Assembly (NCBI GenBank): GCA_949752745.1
Contig: OX457027.1
Coordinates: 75,633,214 to 75,697,213 of the forward strand
Source: Protula sp. h YS-2021
Taxonomy: Eukaryota; Annelida; Polychaeta; Sabellida; Serpulidae
Reading direction: 5' to 3'
Length of the DNA stretch: 64,000 bases
This document shows positions 12,101-24,800 of this stretch, piece after piece. Position 1 is the first letter of the stretch. Each line of letters opens with the position of its first letter. The translations under genes were made by a program, and so were the position numbers. Below the pieces are notes generated by a model. It worked only from the letters and a program-made list of their open reading frames with translations, had not been told where the DNA came from and did not search any database.

Positions 12101-12720
12101 GGAGCTATTATGCGACAGCAAGCTACAGCCGGTCATGGTTAGAAGGGTTGCTGGGCGGAGAAGCAGCAAGCATTGTTTGAGAGAGGCGAGAGACGACATT
12201 GTGCAAAAAATGGATATTACACCGGAAAGAGTAAAAAAGCAAATCATGAAGCGCTCTGAAAAGCGAACGCTGTCAAAGTTTCAAAAAGACGAACCAGGAC
12301 TGATAGCTAAAATAACAATATAGTATATGGCAAACGAACACCGCACGGATCACTTGAGGAAGTAAAACGAAAAAAAAAAAACCCAACAGAGGGCGGTTTC
12401 AGGGGTGGGGCGCGGGGGGGGGGGGGCAAAGGGGAAGCAACATGGTAATGGGGTCCTCGAATCGGAGGTTACAGTAGAACAAATGGGGACAATACTGATT
12501 GGGCTGCAGAATGGAAAAGTGACAGGGTCCGACTGGATTCCCAACGAATATTTGAAATGAGGATGGAACAAAATGAGGGATTCACTAGTGCTTTTATGCG
12601 ACAAGGTGCTGAGGTCAGGGGTAATACCACAACATGGAAGCAAGCGCGGATACAATTATTGGATAAGGGAGGCGACAGAAACTGGATAATTATAGAGAGA
12701 GAAGCATGGTGTCGAATGTG
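12100..12720 (+). pseudogene. Relic of a non-LTR retrotransposon reverse transcriptase
   Basis: Around 12500-12560 the plus strand reads LQNGKVTGSDWIPNEYLK. After a frame change come LRSGVIPQ and then WKQARIQLLDKGGDRNW (about 12628-12685). Together these match the first conserved RT blocks of LINEs (NGK.pG.D.iP, WK.a.i.ll.KgGD). Upstream, 12160-12320 is Lys/Arg-rich coding-like sequence (RDDIVQKMDITPERVKK...) that may be the preceding linker. Stops and shifts show it is dead. Which LINE clade it belongs to cannot be told from this. Confidence 0.6.
12380..12432. repeat. A-run and G-run low complexity
   Basis: A (GA)/A-run is followed by a long G homopolymer interrupted by C, inside the LINE relic region. 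Confidence 0.8.
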
Positions 12721-12899
12721 GGGGAGATATTTTGCTTGGGTGATCCCAAACTTTGCAGAAAGTTGCGCGAGAGTGATGTTTCTGCTCTTAATGATTTTTG
12801 TAAAAATTTGAAATTTACTGACATCTAAGTAAATTTGAAACTTCTTTTTACAGTATCTCCTGGTGTTTTTATAGAATAAACGTAAAAATGCCACAGCCA

Positions 12900-14740
12900 T
12901 CTTTCTCCTGAAAATTAACGTATGCTGTTAAATTCTTGTTATGACGCCATGAAGAAATATCCGTCCTTCTTTCTGTCCGTCCGCCTCTAAACTTTTGTTT
13001 TTGGCTACTCTTCTTTCTGTTTTTATCGGATCGCAGTAAAATTTTGTTGAAATATGGCCCTCTCATTTAGTTCGGGTCATTGCATGAAAAAGCGGATTTT
13101 TTATTTTCTCCATCTGGCAATTTGGCGAAATTTCAAAGTTGGCCAGATTTTCACAAAAATATATTTTCTCTACAGTTTTTGTATTTTCTTTGAAATTATT
13201 AGCACTGGTGCCTCCAATGCGCCTGAGTCAAACTGTGTCATTTTTTGGCGGTTCGCAAAATTTTGCCGCTTTGGTAGCGCCAAAAACTTTTGCGCGTTTT
13301 TTACTATTTTAAGCTTTGTGTTTTTAATGGATTATGTATTTTTTAGAAATTCATTAAAAATTTTTAGGCAAAATGAATATTGAAATTTTGTCATTGAAGC
13401 CCATTATAAGACAGGCACACGCTATGATACAGCTGACAGTACAGGTGTTGATCTCTCCACTACCGACAAAGAGAGCACATATTGCGTGTTGGTGTTACGG
13501 GTATGTGCTGTATCTTTGCCGTTAGGCTGAGCAACAAATATCTCAGCGGGGATGCTTATCCCCCACATTTCAAGGATGGTCATGTCTACACTTGCTATTG
13601 AGTTGTTTTGACAGTATAAACACCACTTTTAGTTTCCTTGGTTCGCCAAAAAATTAAACAACACGCATATAATGATCATTCCATTTCTTATAAGACTGTT
13701 AAGATGTAACGTTTATGTTAGTATAATTTGTTCATCCCAGTAAAGATTTCAACATTTCATCAACGTCGGGTTTTCTTTGATCACAGAAAGGCCAGCATGG
13801 CAGTAATGGCGACCATACAAAATAACTACCGGGCAAAGGACCACCGGCAATATGACCACCAACGAAATTAAAAACGGACCATTTGACCACTGGGTTATTT
13901 GTCCCGCATAAAAGCGTTGAGTAGGTGTTGATCTGTGGTCACACATATATGATCACAATCAAATTACAACCAGATTTAATGTTGCGGAAATTCGTTTTTT
14001 GTCCAACATATATTCAACATTGCGTCATAGACGTTGATCTATGGTCACCACCAATCAAAACCAGTTTCAACCAGCTTCAGTGTTGGGATTTGGCCCGGTA
14101 CTGACGTAACTTCAAGTCGACGTTTTCTCAACGTCAGAATGTTACTAGGATATAACGTGTCAAAAGCTGTGTTACGTGTATTTTTCATGTATTGCGCAGC
14201 TTCGCGTGATTCTTAAAAAAGATTTTTATAGAATTCTCAATTTTTAAGTGTTCGAAGATGGCAGTGAAAACGATGTAGTTCAAATATGATGTCGTAGGCG
14301 GAAAGAGCACAACTAGAATTTGCAGCCCAGAACGATATTTATGTTGTGGGTATCTAAATTATTTCAAAGTAGAGTTTAAATTTTTACCAACTGTCAGCCG
14401 TAGTTTGATAGAATCACAGTGCCAGTACATGTTTTGTTACTCTGACGCCACCTGAGCACCGTCACTTGACGGTCTTCTTTTTTACTCTCTCCCAAGACCA
14501 GGTCGTTTTATAGGGAACCGCGTGCTGGAGTTAAAATACTGGTAGTCTTCGAGGGAGAATGAGATGAAATTTGCTAATGAATCCAAAACTGGTGATAACA
14601 TAATGTTCTTGTACATGAATTCCCTGTCCAAACGAATTCCCTGCAATATATACGTATGTTCATATTCGACCCTTAATTTTAATTTATATTAACATACCAT
14701 AATTTACGGCAAACAGGAAACGGCTTATGTGCCGCGTTGT
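12900..14740. other. Intergenic; short duplicated TTGATCTRTGGTCAC segment
   Basis: No gene is recognised. A ~105-bp segment containing GTTGATCTGTGGTCAC and then CAACCAG-rich sequence at about 13925-14030 is repeated imperfectly at about 14030-14110, a local tandem duplication. Otherwise I see only AT-rich DNA and short open frames without motifs. Confidence 0.4.
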
Positions 14741-14869
14741 CATTCAAAAACCTTTCTGTGCCTTTTTGCCGTTGCACCTTATATGAAGTTCTTTCATACA
14801 AGGGTATTTTGCCATTTTCACCACCGTCTTATTCGGCATGCTGGATGTTAAAAGCAATAAAACACGAAT

Positions 14870-14871
14870 AT

Positions 14872-14961
<90 letters not shown>
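14870..14961. repeat. (TA)n microsatellite, interrupted
   Basis: A TA tract with single TAAA and TGTA interruptions. The Ile-Tyr open frames on both strands are artefacts. Confidence 0.95.
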
Positions 14962-14963
<2 letters not shown>

Positions 14964-15645
14964 TGCCAGATATCATACCACATTTAATAAAGACCTAATC
15001 CTGGAGGTAAGAAATTGAAACAAAGATAGCATTTGGAGCCCAAGAAATTCAGCGTGAAATAAGGCGCGCCTTGTATATCCTTGCCCGTTTTGGCGATTTT
15101 TATCTGTTTTTGGAAATTTCTGCGTACATCATCATACATATCCACAAGCAATGCGAACGCTGAGGTGCATTTAATCCTAAGGGGCCTTTAGGAAAACAAG
15201 TGTTCTCAAACCAACAGGGATCATCCATACATATTGTCTTTCCCGTTTTTCTGTGTTTTCTTATTTCTCTGACGATCGGCCAAGCAAAGTGGCGTGACTT
15301 GTGAAAATGGCGATAGATGACAGTATCAATTAATAGCAACGGCTCTGGCTTTTATGTCAACATTATACATAATAGTCTGTTCATTTTATTGTTGGATTCG
15401 TTATAAATTTCCATAAATGTCATGACTTTAAAATTAGCTGAGTATGTGTAATTGGCCTGCTAGTTCTCAAATTTTTTTCGTTTTGCAAGGCCGTTGTTAT
15501 ATTAAGCAACTTGTTACAAGAAGTGACTGAAGAAGTAATTATTTCTGTTATTTTTCGCTATCATTCATGAAGAAGGTCTCAGTTAAGCCAAGGATCCGTT
15601 GCTTTGCACTAATCTGTAAATTTTATTGTTTTTATCTTCTTTCAG

Positions 15646-15846
15646 AGCTGTCTTTGCAGTTGTGTTGATGTGCCTACTGTTTTAGTACCTGAGGGTGGAT
15701 TCTTGGATAACTTTTTTTGTTGCAAATGTATTATTAAAATTTTACAATGCCTCAAGAATCGATCAAATTTTTATCGGCTTTGCCGTACCCCCGCAGAAAA
15801 GAACTCTGTAGTAATCTGGATATGGATGCTAAATGGGGTGAACTCG
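15646..15846 (+). CDS. IRAK-like gene, first coding exon (death domain start)
   Basis: A good acceptor (TTTCTTTCAG) precedes base 15646, so an upstream noncoding exon is likely. The first ATG in the death-domain frame is at 15747 and yields MPQESIKFLSALPYPRRKELC then WGEL, the first helices of an IRAK-type death domain. The donor is CTCG|GTGAGT, phase 1. The sequence 15646-15746 would be 5' UTR. Confidence 0.82.
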
Positions 15847-18800
15847 GTGAGTAGCTTATTGTATCTCCAGACAAAATGTATTGATGTGTAGCATGGTGTA
15901 ATTTGCCAGATTGGGCCAGAAATTTACCAAGTTATACGTTATAATGTTATACGTTACCAAGTTAAACGTTATAATGTTTTGTCAAGTAATATCGAATTGT
16001 GTAAATATATGCATACGGCAGTATAACAACGATCTGGAAGCTGACAAATTTTATTAAATTAGATGTTATCAGAAATAGATAAAAATAGCAGAAATCAGCG
16101 TACTGAAAGTGATACACTTAAAACCTTAACATGTCATGAAACGTCATACTATTGATAAAAATCCGGACCAAGTCAGGCTTGAAAATTAGTTGGAATTGAT
16201 TTCAACTTCGGTGTTTTTGTTCCTGTGAGTTTTTAGATCTTCACACTTTTACGGCACAAAGATAAACTGTACATGTACATTAGACTGTACTGTAGGAGCC
16301 CAGGTGTTAAGTCGTTAGCCTGATAATCCCAAGGTGCAGGGTTCGAACCGGCAACTAGTGATAAGCGTGGGGTTGATATTCACCCCAATTGCCTTAGATA
16401 TTGAACGGGTTGCTTGTAAAAAAAAAAGAAGAATTTCTCATGAATATTTTTGTTTTTATTTTAATAGCTGGTGAACTGGGATATACCCCGAAGGACATAT
16501 ACCAGTTTGGAATGGCAGTGCAGAGGATGAGTGGGTTTAACAGTCCGTCAGAAGATCTTATCCGTTCCTACTGTCACCGAAATCCTACAATAGAAGAACT
16601 ATATTTTAAATTAATGAAACTTCAGTTGATCAGTGCAGCAAACACACTTAAAGATTTCGGTGCGTACAGATTATTATCAGAGCTTTCATTTTTCTCAAGG
16701 ATGTCCAAGTGTTTTGCTAAAAAAAATAAATAAATAAATAAATAAAATAAATTCTGTATGTGCCCACTTGACTTGGTATTGCCAAATAATAGTATAATTG
16801 TGATATAGTTAGGAGAGTAACACACATTTTTGTTTACCCGCGGGGTAGAATGTGTCATGAGACGGAACGTGTGCCTTTTACGTGTATCACATTTGTTTTA
16901 TTGCCTTTGTATGTGCCGCAGGGACGTAGTTTGAGGAATAAGTGGCCCAGTTTCAATCATGAATTTCGTCATTGCGTTTTGAATGTATTTGTTTTAACGT
17001 TGCCAGAAAGGGAACATAAAGCGTCGTATTCCTTTTCCGTTCTTAACACTAAAGAGAAATGTTGATAAATTCATACTGTAGGGTGAAAAAAAAACACTTT
17101 TCAAAATTGTAGAAACCATTAAGAGGTTTGACATGTTCAACAAGGCCACGCGGTCTTAACGTAAATTTTTAAGCCACGTTTTAAAAGGCTATGAACTTAA
17201 CAGGTCACTCTCGACTACCATTTTCTATAAGAAAAGAACGAGTGCACTGGAATCACAATGTGTGAAAGTTAGATTTGTTGAATACCAATTGACCAATCAG
17301 ACAGTTCCTTTTTGTTTACAAATGCTGCAATCTTTCTGATGATTTTTAGTTTCTGAACAAGCATTATCGTCATCTGAACCGAGGAATATAAGAAATGCTG
17401 GAGAAGGATCAGACAGCGAAACTACCAGGCGAGGTGAGTAAACAAGACGAAAAAAGGCTATGTAATCACAGGTGGTGTGCGGATAATCGCTGTAAACTAA
17501 CTTACACACTGCATCAAGTTCGGATCCGCCACGGAACCTGATCCCCAGTCAAGATTTGATGGCCAAATTCTAACCCTCCTACAAGAGCTAAACATGTGGC
17601 TAGAGAGCTTGTTGGCCCCTCTTGGCATTGCACTTTTTAGCTTAACCTCCATACAAAAAGAACAAGGGATTCTTGAGGATTCGCCCATCTGGTGAACAAG
17701 GGAATGTTTGATATTTAAAAAAATCTACAGTGCAAAACTGTATTTTATTTCGTCGATTTACTAGCAAAATGGAATGAAAACAATTTTTCAATATTCCTAC
17801 CTCCTTCTCTATGGAATACAATTTTCACATTTATTAGGGAATTATTCCTATCAAGAATTAATTTTTGATCACAAATATTGATTCACTTTTTTATATCAGG
17901 AATTTATTTATACTATTGTAATTATACTTTTGATTAATTATATTTTTTTATATCTCTAAATGTGTTCTTGATCTCAAAAATAATTTTTGATATCAATAAA
18001 TATTTGGAGATACCAAGAATTATTTACTGATATCAACAATGATATGATGATCTGTAAAATTGAATTTTAGAGATCAATAATTTAAGTCTTGACAGCAAAA
18101 ATGAAATATTTGATAGCAAAATCTCATATTTGAGAATAAAATAATGACTGGTCCTTGTATACAGAATCTGTTTTAATTTTTTACTGTACAAAAAGAAGCA
18201 ATTGTTGAGCTCAAAAAATTATTGTTGTTATTGATATCAATAATTCAAGTTTTCATCTCTAAAATTTAATTGACGATTCTTTACATTTTATATAAATGTA
18301 TCTCCCTTAAAATTTTTTATGTTTGTAAAATTTATTTTTTGATCTCAGAAATTAATTTTTGCCATCTAAAATTCAATTTTTGATTGCAAAATATAAATTA
18401 ATGAGGCCTACATTGATATAGTGATATTTTTAATTGTATTTGGATATCAAAAATGAGTATTAAATGTTACTTCTGGAGATAACAATTTCTGACCTGAAAT
18501 AAGATGCCTGAATGAATTATTGACGTTACATTCGAAACAGCTATATAGAATTTTCATGATTTGTTTGCGTGTTTTTTTTTTAACAAAAGTGCGAGCTGAA
18601 ATTGAAGCGCATAGGACTATTAATTTAACTTTTCAAACCTTCCCTTCTGGTCCTTTCAACGTGAAGGCAATCTGTAAGAAAAATTATACATAGGGCTAGA
18701 TACTTTGTACGTAGAAACAGAAGTTGAAAATTTAATTTTACACAAAGCGTACAAATTTCCCATGCTGAAAATAGCCATAAAATGTCCTTAAGAAATAATA

Positions 18801-21800
18801 TGTAACCGTCCATTATGTTTCGTAAATTGTAATTTGGAAAATGGATGTGTGGCTTTTGTTGTATCACGAAACTTAACTTGTAAGCATAATGACAACTTGT
18901 CACTTGTTTTTAGCCTTGCCCTGATAAATTACAGTTTGATATATCAGAGAAGGGCGAATATACTTAATGGTTACAGTGCATATGTTTTACATTTATGCAT
19001 TGAGCTATGTTTTTACACGGGCCATGTTGTGATCAACAGACTTGCCACGGCCGTCACAGCAACCTGTACAACTGCAAGTCTATGCTAATGTGGTAAGTAT
19101 ATACTTCAAATGCAGCTGATAAATACGCTTGATATTAAAAAATGAACTTTAGCCCTTTATCCCCCTTCTCTCTAACCCCCCCTCTCATTTTTAAGTAACG
19201 GAACAATGTATATTCAGTACCGGTAACCTCCAGTCACACTGTAACTTGAACAAGATCGGCTGGCCAATGACTTATTTTCTTATCTGATAGTTTAATAAAA
19301 ATTGCTGTCTCAAAAAGTTAGTTTGGCTTGGACGGGATTCGAGTTATCGAATACTCACACTTCTAACGATAATCTACCGGTGGGATGCAGATTTTAGTGA
19401 GTGGACTATTCCTTGGTGCTAATTCGATATATCACATGAAAAGAAATGTACAGATGCAAAATGTCACTGTGTTTTGAACACATTCTTTTTCCCTTTTTAC
19501 CAGTTTCCGCTTTGTCTCCTTAATGATGAAATTTTGTTGTACGTGCGGAAGTGGAAGGTTGGGGAGGGGGTGGAGGTCAGGGTCGATATCGCCAGGTTTG
19601 AGTGTGTTTATTAAAGTAAGGAAACACTTTCCCAAGGAGGGAGGTAATTCAGAAAATATTTGATAAGACAGGGTTATGTTATTTACACACTCATTTTGTC
19701 GTAACATGGGCATTTTTTTAAGTACACGTACTGTCAAATTAATATATTAATTATTTCATTTCTGTGGGTTCGAAGGAATATTTTACCACAGTAGGTGGTT
19801 CATAGTTCAAGGTTCAAAGTGTACGTTGAAGTCAAGGTATGCTTTTCTACTGGTCCAGCATATCAACAGTAAAATCTCCGTTAGTGGGCACCTCTGCATA
19901 GTGTACAAGTTATGTGATGAATAATTTAGTCTGTCTGGATAGATAATAACAAGCTGGATCATTCTTTTTTCAGCCTGGGGATATGACGTATGGCTATCCC
20001 GGAAACCCATATTCTGATTCTAATAATAGTTCTGGTAATTATGGACATGGCGGGCAAAATGCGTACCGCGTACACTCGCCATATCCTGCTGCTCGACAAA
20101 ATGGCTACCCTAGCGGCCATGGTGGCCGTCCTGCTGGCCCTGTAGGCTACCTTGCTGCTCCTGGAGGCTACCCTGCTGGCTCTGGAGGCTACCCTGCTGC
20201 TCCTGGAGGCTACTCTGCTGGCCATGGCGGTTATTCCTCACCTCAGAATGGTTTCAACGATCCAAACAACAGGCCGTGTTTGAGACCAGCGAACCCCAGC
20301 TGTACGGCTAGCCAGCGTGACCAGTTCACAAGAGAATATGGTATGCAGCACCAGGAACAACCAAGTGCACCCGTGCCCAACAAGCATGCCCACGCCATCG
20401 GGTGCAATTACAACCCCTTTGGCAAACAGCCAACCAACATGCACTATGCATCTCCATCGAATGCAGAGCAAAGATTGGAAATTAACTTCAGTAATATAAA
20501 AAGAGCTACGTATGGCTTTCATACGAGAAAGATTGAAGGGCAGGACAGATTTGGTGTCCTGTACAAAGGAAAACTAGGCGACCAGTATTTGACAGTTAAA
20601 CAGATGAAAAAGGTATTATTTAGTCTGTTCGTGGAAGATATTTTTTTATAAAAAAAAATTAAAATTTAGTAGTTGTGACCGACATCAAAGTAAAATCTGC
20701 ACACAAAATCTTGGTTCATAACGAAATCTGATCTGATGTGATGAAAGAAAAAAAATGTTCAAATAGAATTTGCTTAGTGAGTTTTAAAATGATATACCTT
20801 GTTATATTAACTTTTGGTGCTATTTTGAAAACTGCTTTCTTGGTAATTTTGTGCTATATATTCCCTATTACAAAAAGTTTGTACATTATTACATTGAAAA
20901 CAACGTTTGCAATGATATCCCCCGTCATTATTTCATCACTTAAGGAGTTAAAAATCTAGTATTTCAGTGCCTCCCATGTCGGAAAGTAATTATCGGAAAA
21001 CAGCTACTTTTTACATTAGCAAGTATTACCAAAAAATGTTTTTTTTTACAAACAGATACGAGATGATAAGACAGGCTTCGACATCACTGATCATCTGTCA
21101 AAAGAGGTTGACATTCTTAAAAGGTAATTAGATATTGTATTGTAGAATGAATTCTGTTTCTTTCTCTTTCAACCTGTATCAGTTTTGAATAAAAAAACTT
21201 TTTAAAAGTATTTAAAGGCTTGGGATGTACTTTTACTGTATTTCTAAACACTAAAAATGTCATTTTGATCATAAGTAACATTAATTATACATACTTTAGA
21301 GAATGGAATTTCAAATAAAGGAAGTCAATTTTTGGGAAAACTTTTCAGTGATCAGAATTGTAATTACAAGCGCTTCTCTTCTTAACCTATCTTTATTAAT
21401 TGTTGCCAGGTGTTTAGTATTGTGTGTGGACATTGCAGTGGTCTTTCTATAAGGTGTCCTGGAGTCTCTTGAAAAGTTTGTCCGCCCAAAGTTGTTATAT
21501 TCAATTCAACATTTATATATTTTATTTTAGGTGCTTTCATCCAAATATTATACCACTGTTGAAGTACATTGATGAGATGGACGGTGAGGGGGGTGTATAT
21601 CTTGTATATCCCTACATGGAAAATGGGTCTTTGCGTGAGAACTTAGAAAAGAAGGTGTGTACGCCCTGTGAATATATTCCATGCCATGGTGCACTGTCCC
21701 AGATATTTCTGTGCCTGTCCTCTCCGTCTCAGTTAAAAAGACGAGTACAATTCCTGTGATGTATAAATTATGACGTCATTAAGGGAACATAGGAGTCCTT

Positions 21801-24800
21801 TACCCTTCTCTGCAGGAAGCGTTGCGGATAAGTTATAAAGATGGATTAGTTTGAAACATTTCATTAAATATGAAAAATGATTCATGCATATTTGCGTTTA
21901 TCAGAAAATTCAATTAAAATATTAAGTGCTGAAGGTTAAATGCTGAAGATCAAGGGACGGAAAACTGGTGATCACTTCTACTTCCGTAGCCACCGAAATT
22001 AACATTGAAGTAAAAGCAATGGAATTTAGAAAAAGGAAGGAAAGAGCGGTGTAATAAATGTTCGCTATCTATGTCAATAAAGAGTATGCGGTAAAGAACG
22101 GCGATGTCTTATCTGTGCATTTTGATTTTCTTCATGGCACTGGCACTGACACCTATTTCAAGTAGATTACGTCATGCGGTTATGTATACATGAAACTCTT
22201 GACTTTTGATTAAAAAAAGCGGTGTTTCTAAAGCTGTTTGTGTTTAAAAACTTTGGTGAACTCAAGGCACTCTCTTCCCCCTGCATTTTACTCACAGCCA
22301 TTGCAGAATCCGTGCATAAACAAAGAGGATGACAACCAAAAATTTCCGGTTCTTTTGGCGACTTATTTCTGAATTCAAATATGGTGTTTTATATTCAGGA
22401 AAACAAGGAGTCACTGAAGTGGGAATGTAAGGTAAAGATACTGAAGGAAGCGGCTTCAGGACTCGTGTATCTCCACGATAAAATGGGGCAGAAGCCTTAC
22501 GTACATGGAGACATAAGCAGGTTGGTCATCAAACAGGTTTAATACGATTTACTGTACAACTTTGTCTGGGTGTGGGAAGTGGGCTGTACAAACAAGGTTT
22601 ACTGTACCTCTTTTTCGTCCAAGCCTGGGAGACGGTCGCTACAAAAAGGTTTTACTTTACGTTTTTTATGTGGATCTGGAAGACGATCGCTACATAACCA
22701 ATTCCATACTTCATTGGTAATCTTTTTTTTTTTTTTGTTGCTTAATCTCAGTGCCCATTTTATTCAGAAAATGCAGTTTCATGCTATGTCCTGCGTACCG
22801 GGATAACATGTGCACTTGTCAACTAAGGTACGGCCTACCCCGCAACCCATCCACAAACCCCATTTCCTCACTTCAGAATGGCTTTGCATCGGTAGCCTAA
22901 CCCCTCCCCCCCCCCCCCGCTCATCAGTCTAGGTGGTACCGAACTCCTCCCCCCCTCTCCTCCTCAAAAATTTAGAGAAAATGTCTGAAGCCTGAGTCGG
23001 CGGTCACATTTCGACGTCCTGTGGCGTCACACGTTGTCTAATATATGCCAACTACAATAGCAACCGGCAGTCCCACTCAAGGCATAATGCCACCTTGTGT
23101 GAAGCTAATCCGACTTGTTCGAGAGTTATCGTCTTAACAGATAAGTATCCACAACATCTTTTGACGTCGTATACATTGCGCTTTATACACCATATACAGT
23201 ATGAACTGTCGGACCCACTGAAGCTTACCTTGATGTTTCGTTCTGAAGTTCAGTGATGACACATTTTTGATGTTTTGACTCGATGTCCAATGTACGTCAA
23301 ATACAATAGCAACCAGCGGACCAACCCAAGGCATAATCCCACCAAGTTTGAAGTTGATCCGACGTATCATTCGACAGTTGCCTTCTTTGAAGATGGTGTA
23401 GTATAGTGTCCGAAACGTCAAGTTTGATCCGACGTGTCATTCGAGAGTTACCCTGTTTGAAGATCGTGTAGTCTAATGTTCGAAACGTTCAAAAGACGTC
23501 ATATATTTTGCGCTATATACAAAAAATATATCATGAGCCGTCGGATCTGCCTGAGGCATTATCTTACCAAGTTTGAAGCTAAACCAACGTATCGTTCTGA
23601 AGTTACAGTAATGACACGGTTGTCACGTTTTGACGGTGAGTGACTTCGCGTTGTCCAGTATACGTCAAATACAGTCCCAACTGGAAGATCAGTTGAAGGC
23701 ATAATCCCACCAAATTTGAAGCTGATTCGAGGTTTCGTTCTGAAGTTAGAGCAATGAGAGCGTTTTCACATTTTGACGTCTAATGACGTCACGCATTGTT
23801 CAATATACGTCAAATACCATCCCAATTGGAAGACCAGCCCAGGGCATAACCCCACCAGGTTTGAAGCTGATCCCACGTTTCTTTCTCCAGTTATGCTTTC
23901 AACAAAATCCGATATCTACAACAGACAAACACACACACTCTCCTCCACACATCTACAGACAATGCATGTTACCAAAATGTTTCCCCTCTATGGGGAAATA
24001 TAATACTAGTGCAAAGCAAAACAGCGGGGAACCATGACTTTACATAAAGATGAAAGTTACTGCTGTAAAATCTGTATTCAAGATCTTTTGGGCCGAAATC
24101 ATGTGTTGTCCAATGAAAGGTTAACAGTAAATATACTTTTAAGCACCGTCACTAAAATAAATACCGTGGGATCAAAGTTTTTAAGAGTTGTACATATTGA
24201 TTTGTAGAGGAACTGATAATGTTACAAGTCACAAGCGCTGAAACAAAGGAAATAGTTTATTCCTTTTCGTTATAGCAATATCTCTTCATCACTTTTGAGT
24301 TTTGCAATTAAGCAAACGAAAAAAAAGGAAAAAAGTATAAAAATTAAGGAAATGACATGACGCCGTTCAACTGAGCGCAATGGTCTATGTCTTCCACAGC
24401 GAGAACATACTGCTTGACGACCGGCTGACGGCCAAGCTGACTGGCTTTGGGCTAGCACAGGCCGCCACGGGGGGCTCCACGTTTGAACAACACACTCACG
24501 TGTCACAGTCGTTCCTGAAAAATACTCTGTTCGGAGCTCAGGAATATATGCCGCCCGAATTTAAAGAGCTGCCACAATTGTCAACCAAAGGGGACGTTTT
24601 TGCATTTGGCGTGGTAAGGTTTTAAGAAATCATAAATTTTGATTCGTTTTTGATGTCGGCTTGTGTCCTTTTCGTGTTCTTCGAATAGGGTGACCTTGTT
24701 TTGAAGTGTGATGCAATCGGGGCCACATAATGTGCCGTTGTCAATTCCTAGCTGAATTTTTTAAGGTTCCTCTGGAGTCGACGGTTTGTATGCGTCGCGG

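Noticed and set aside
16296..16370. Functional tRNA gene
   Set aside because: B box present but no complete cloverleaf or anticodon stem could be drawn; the A-rich tail points to a SINE.
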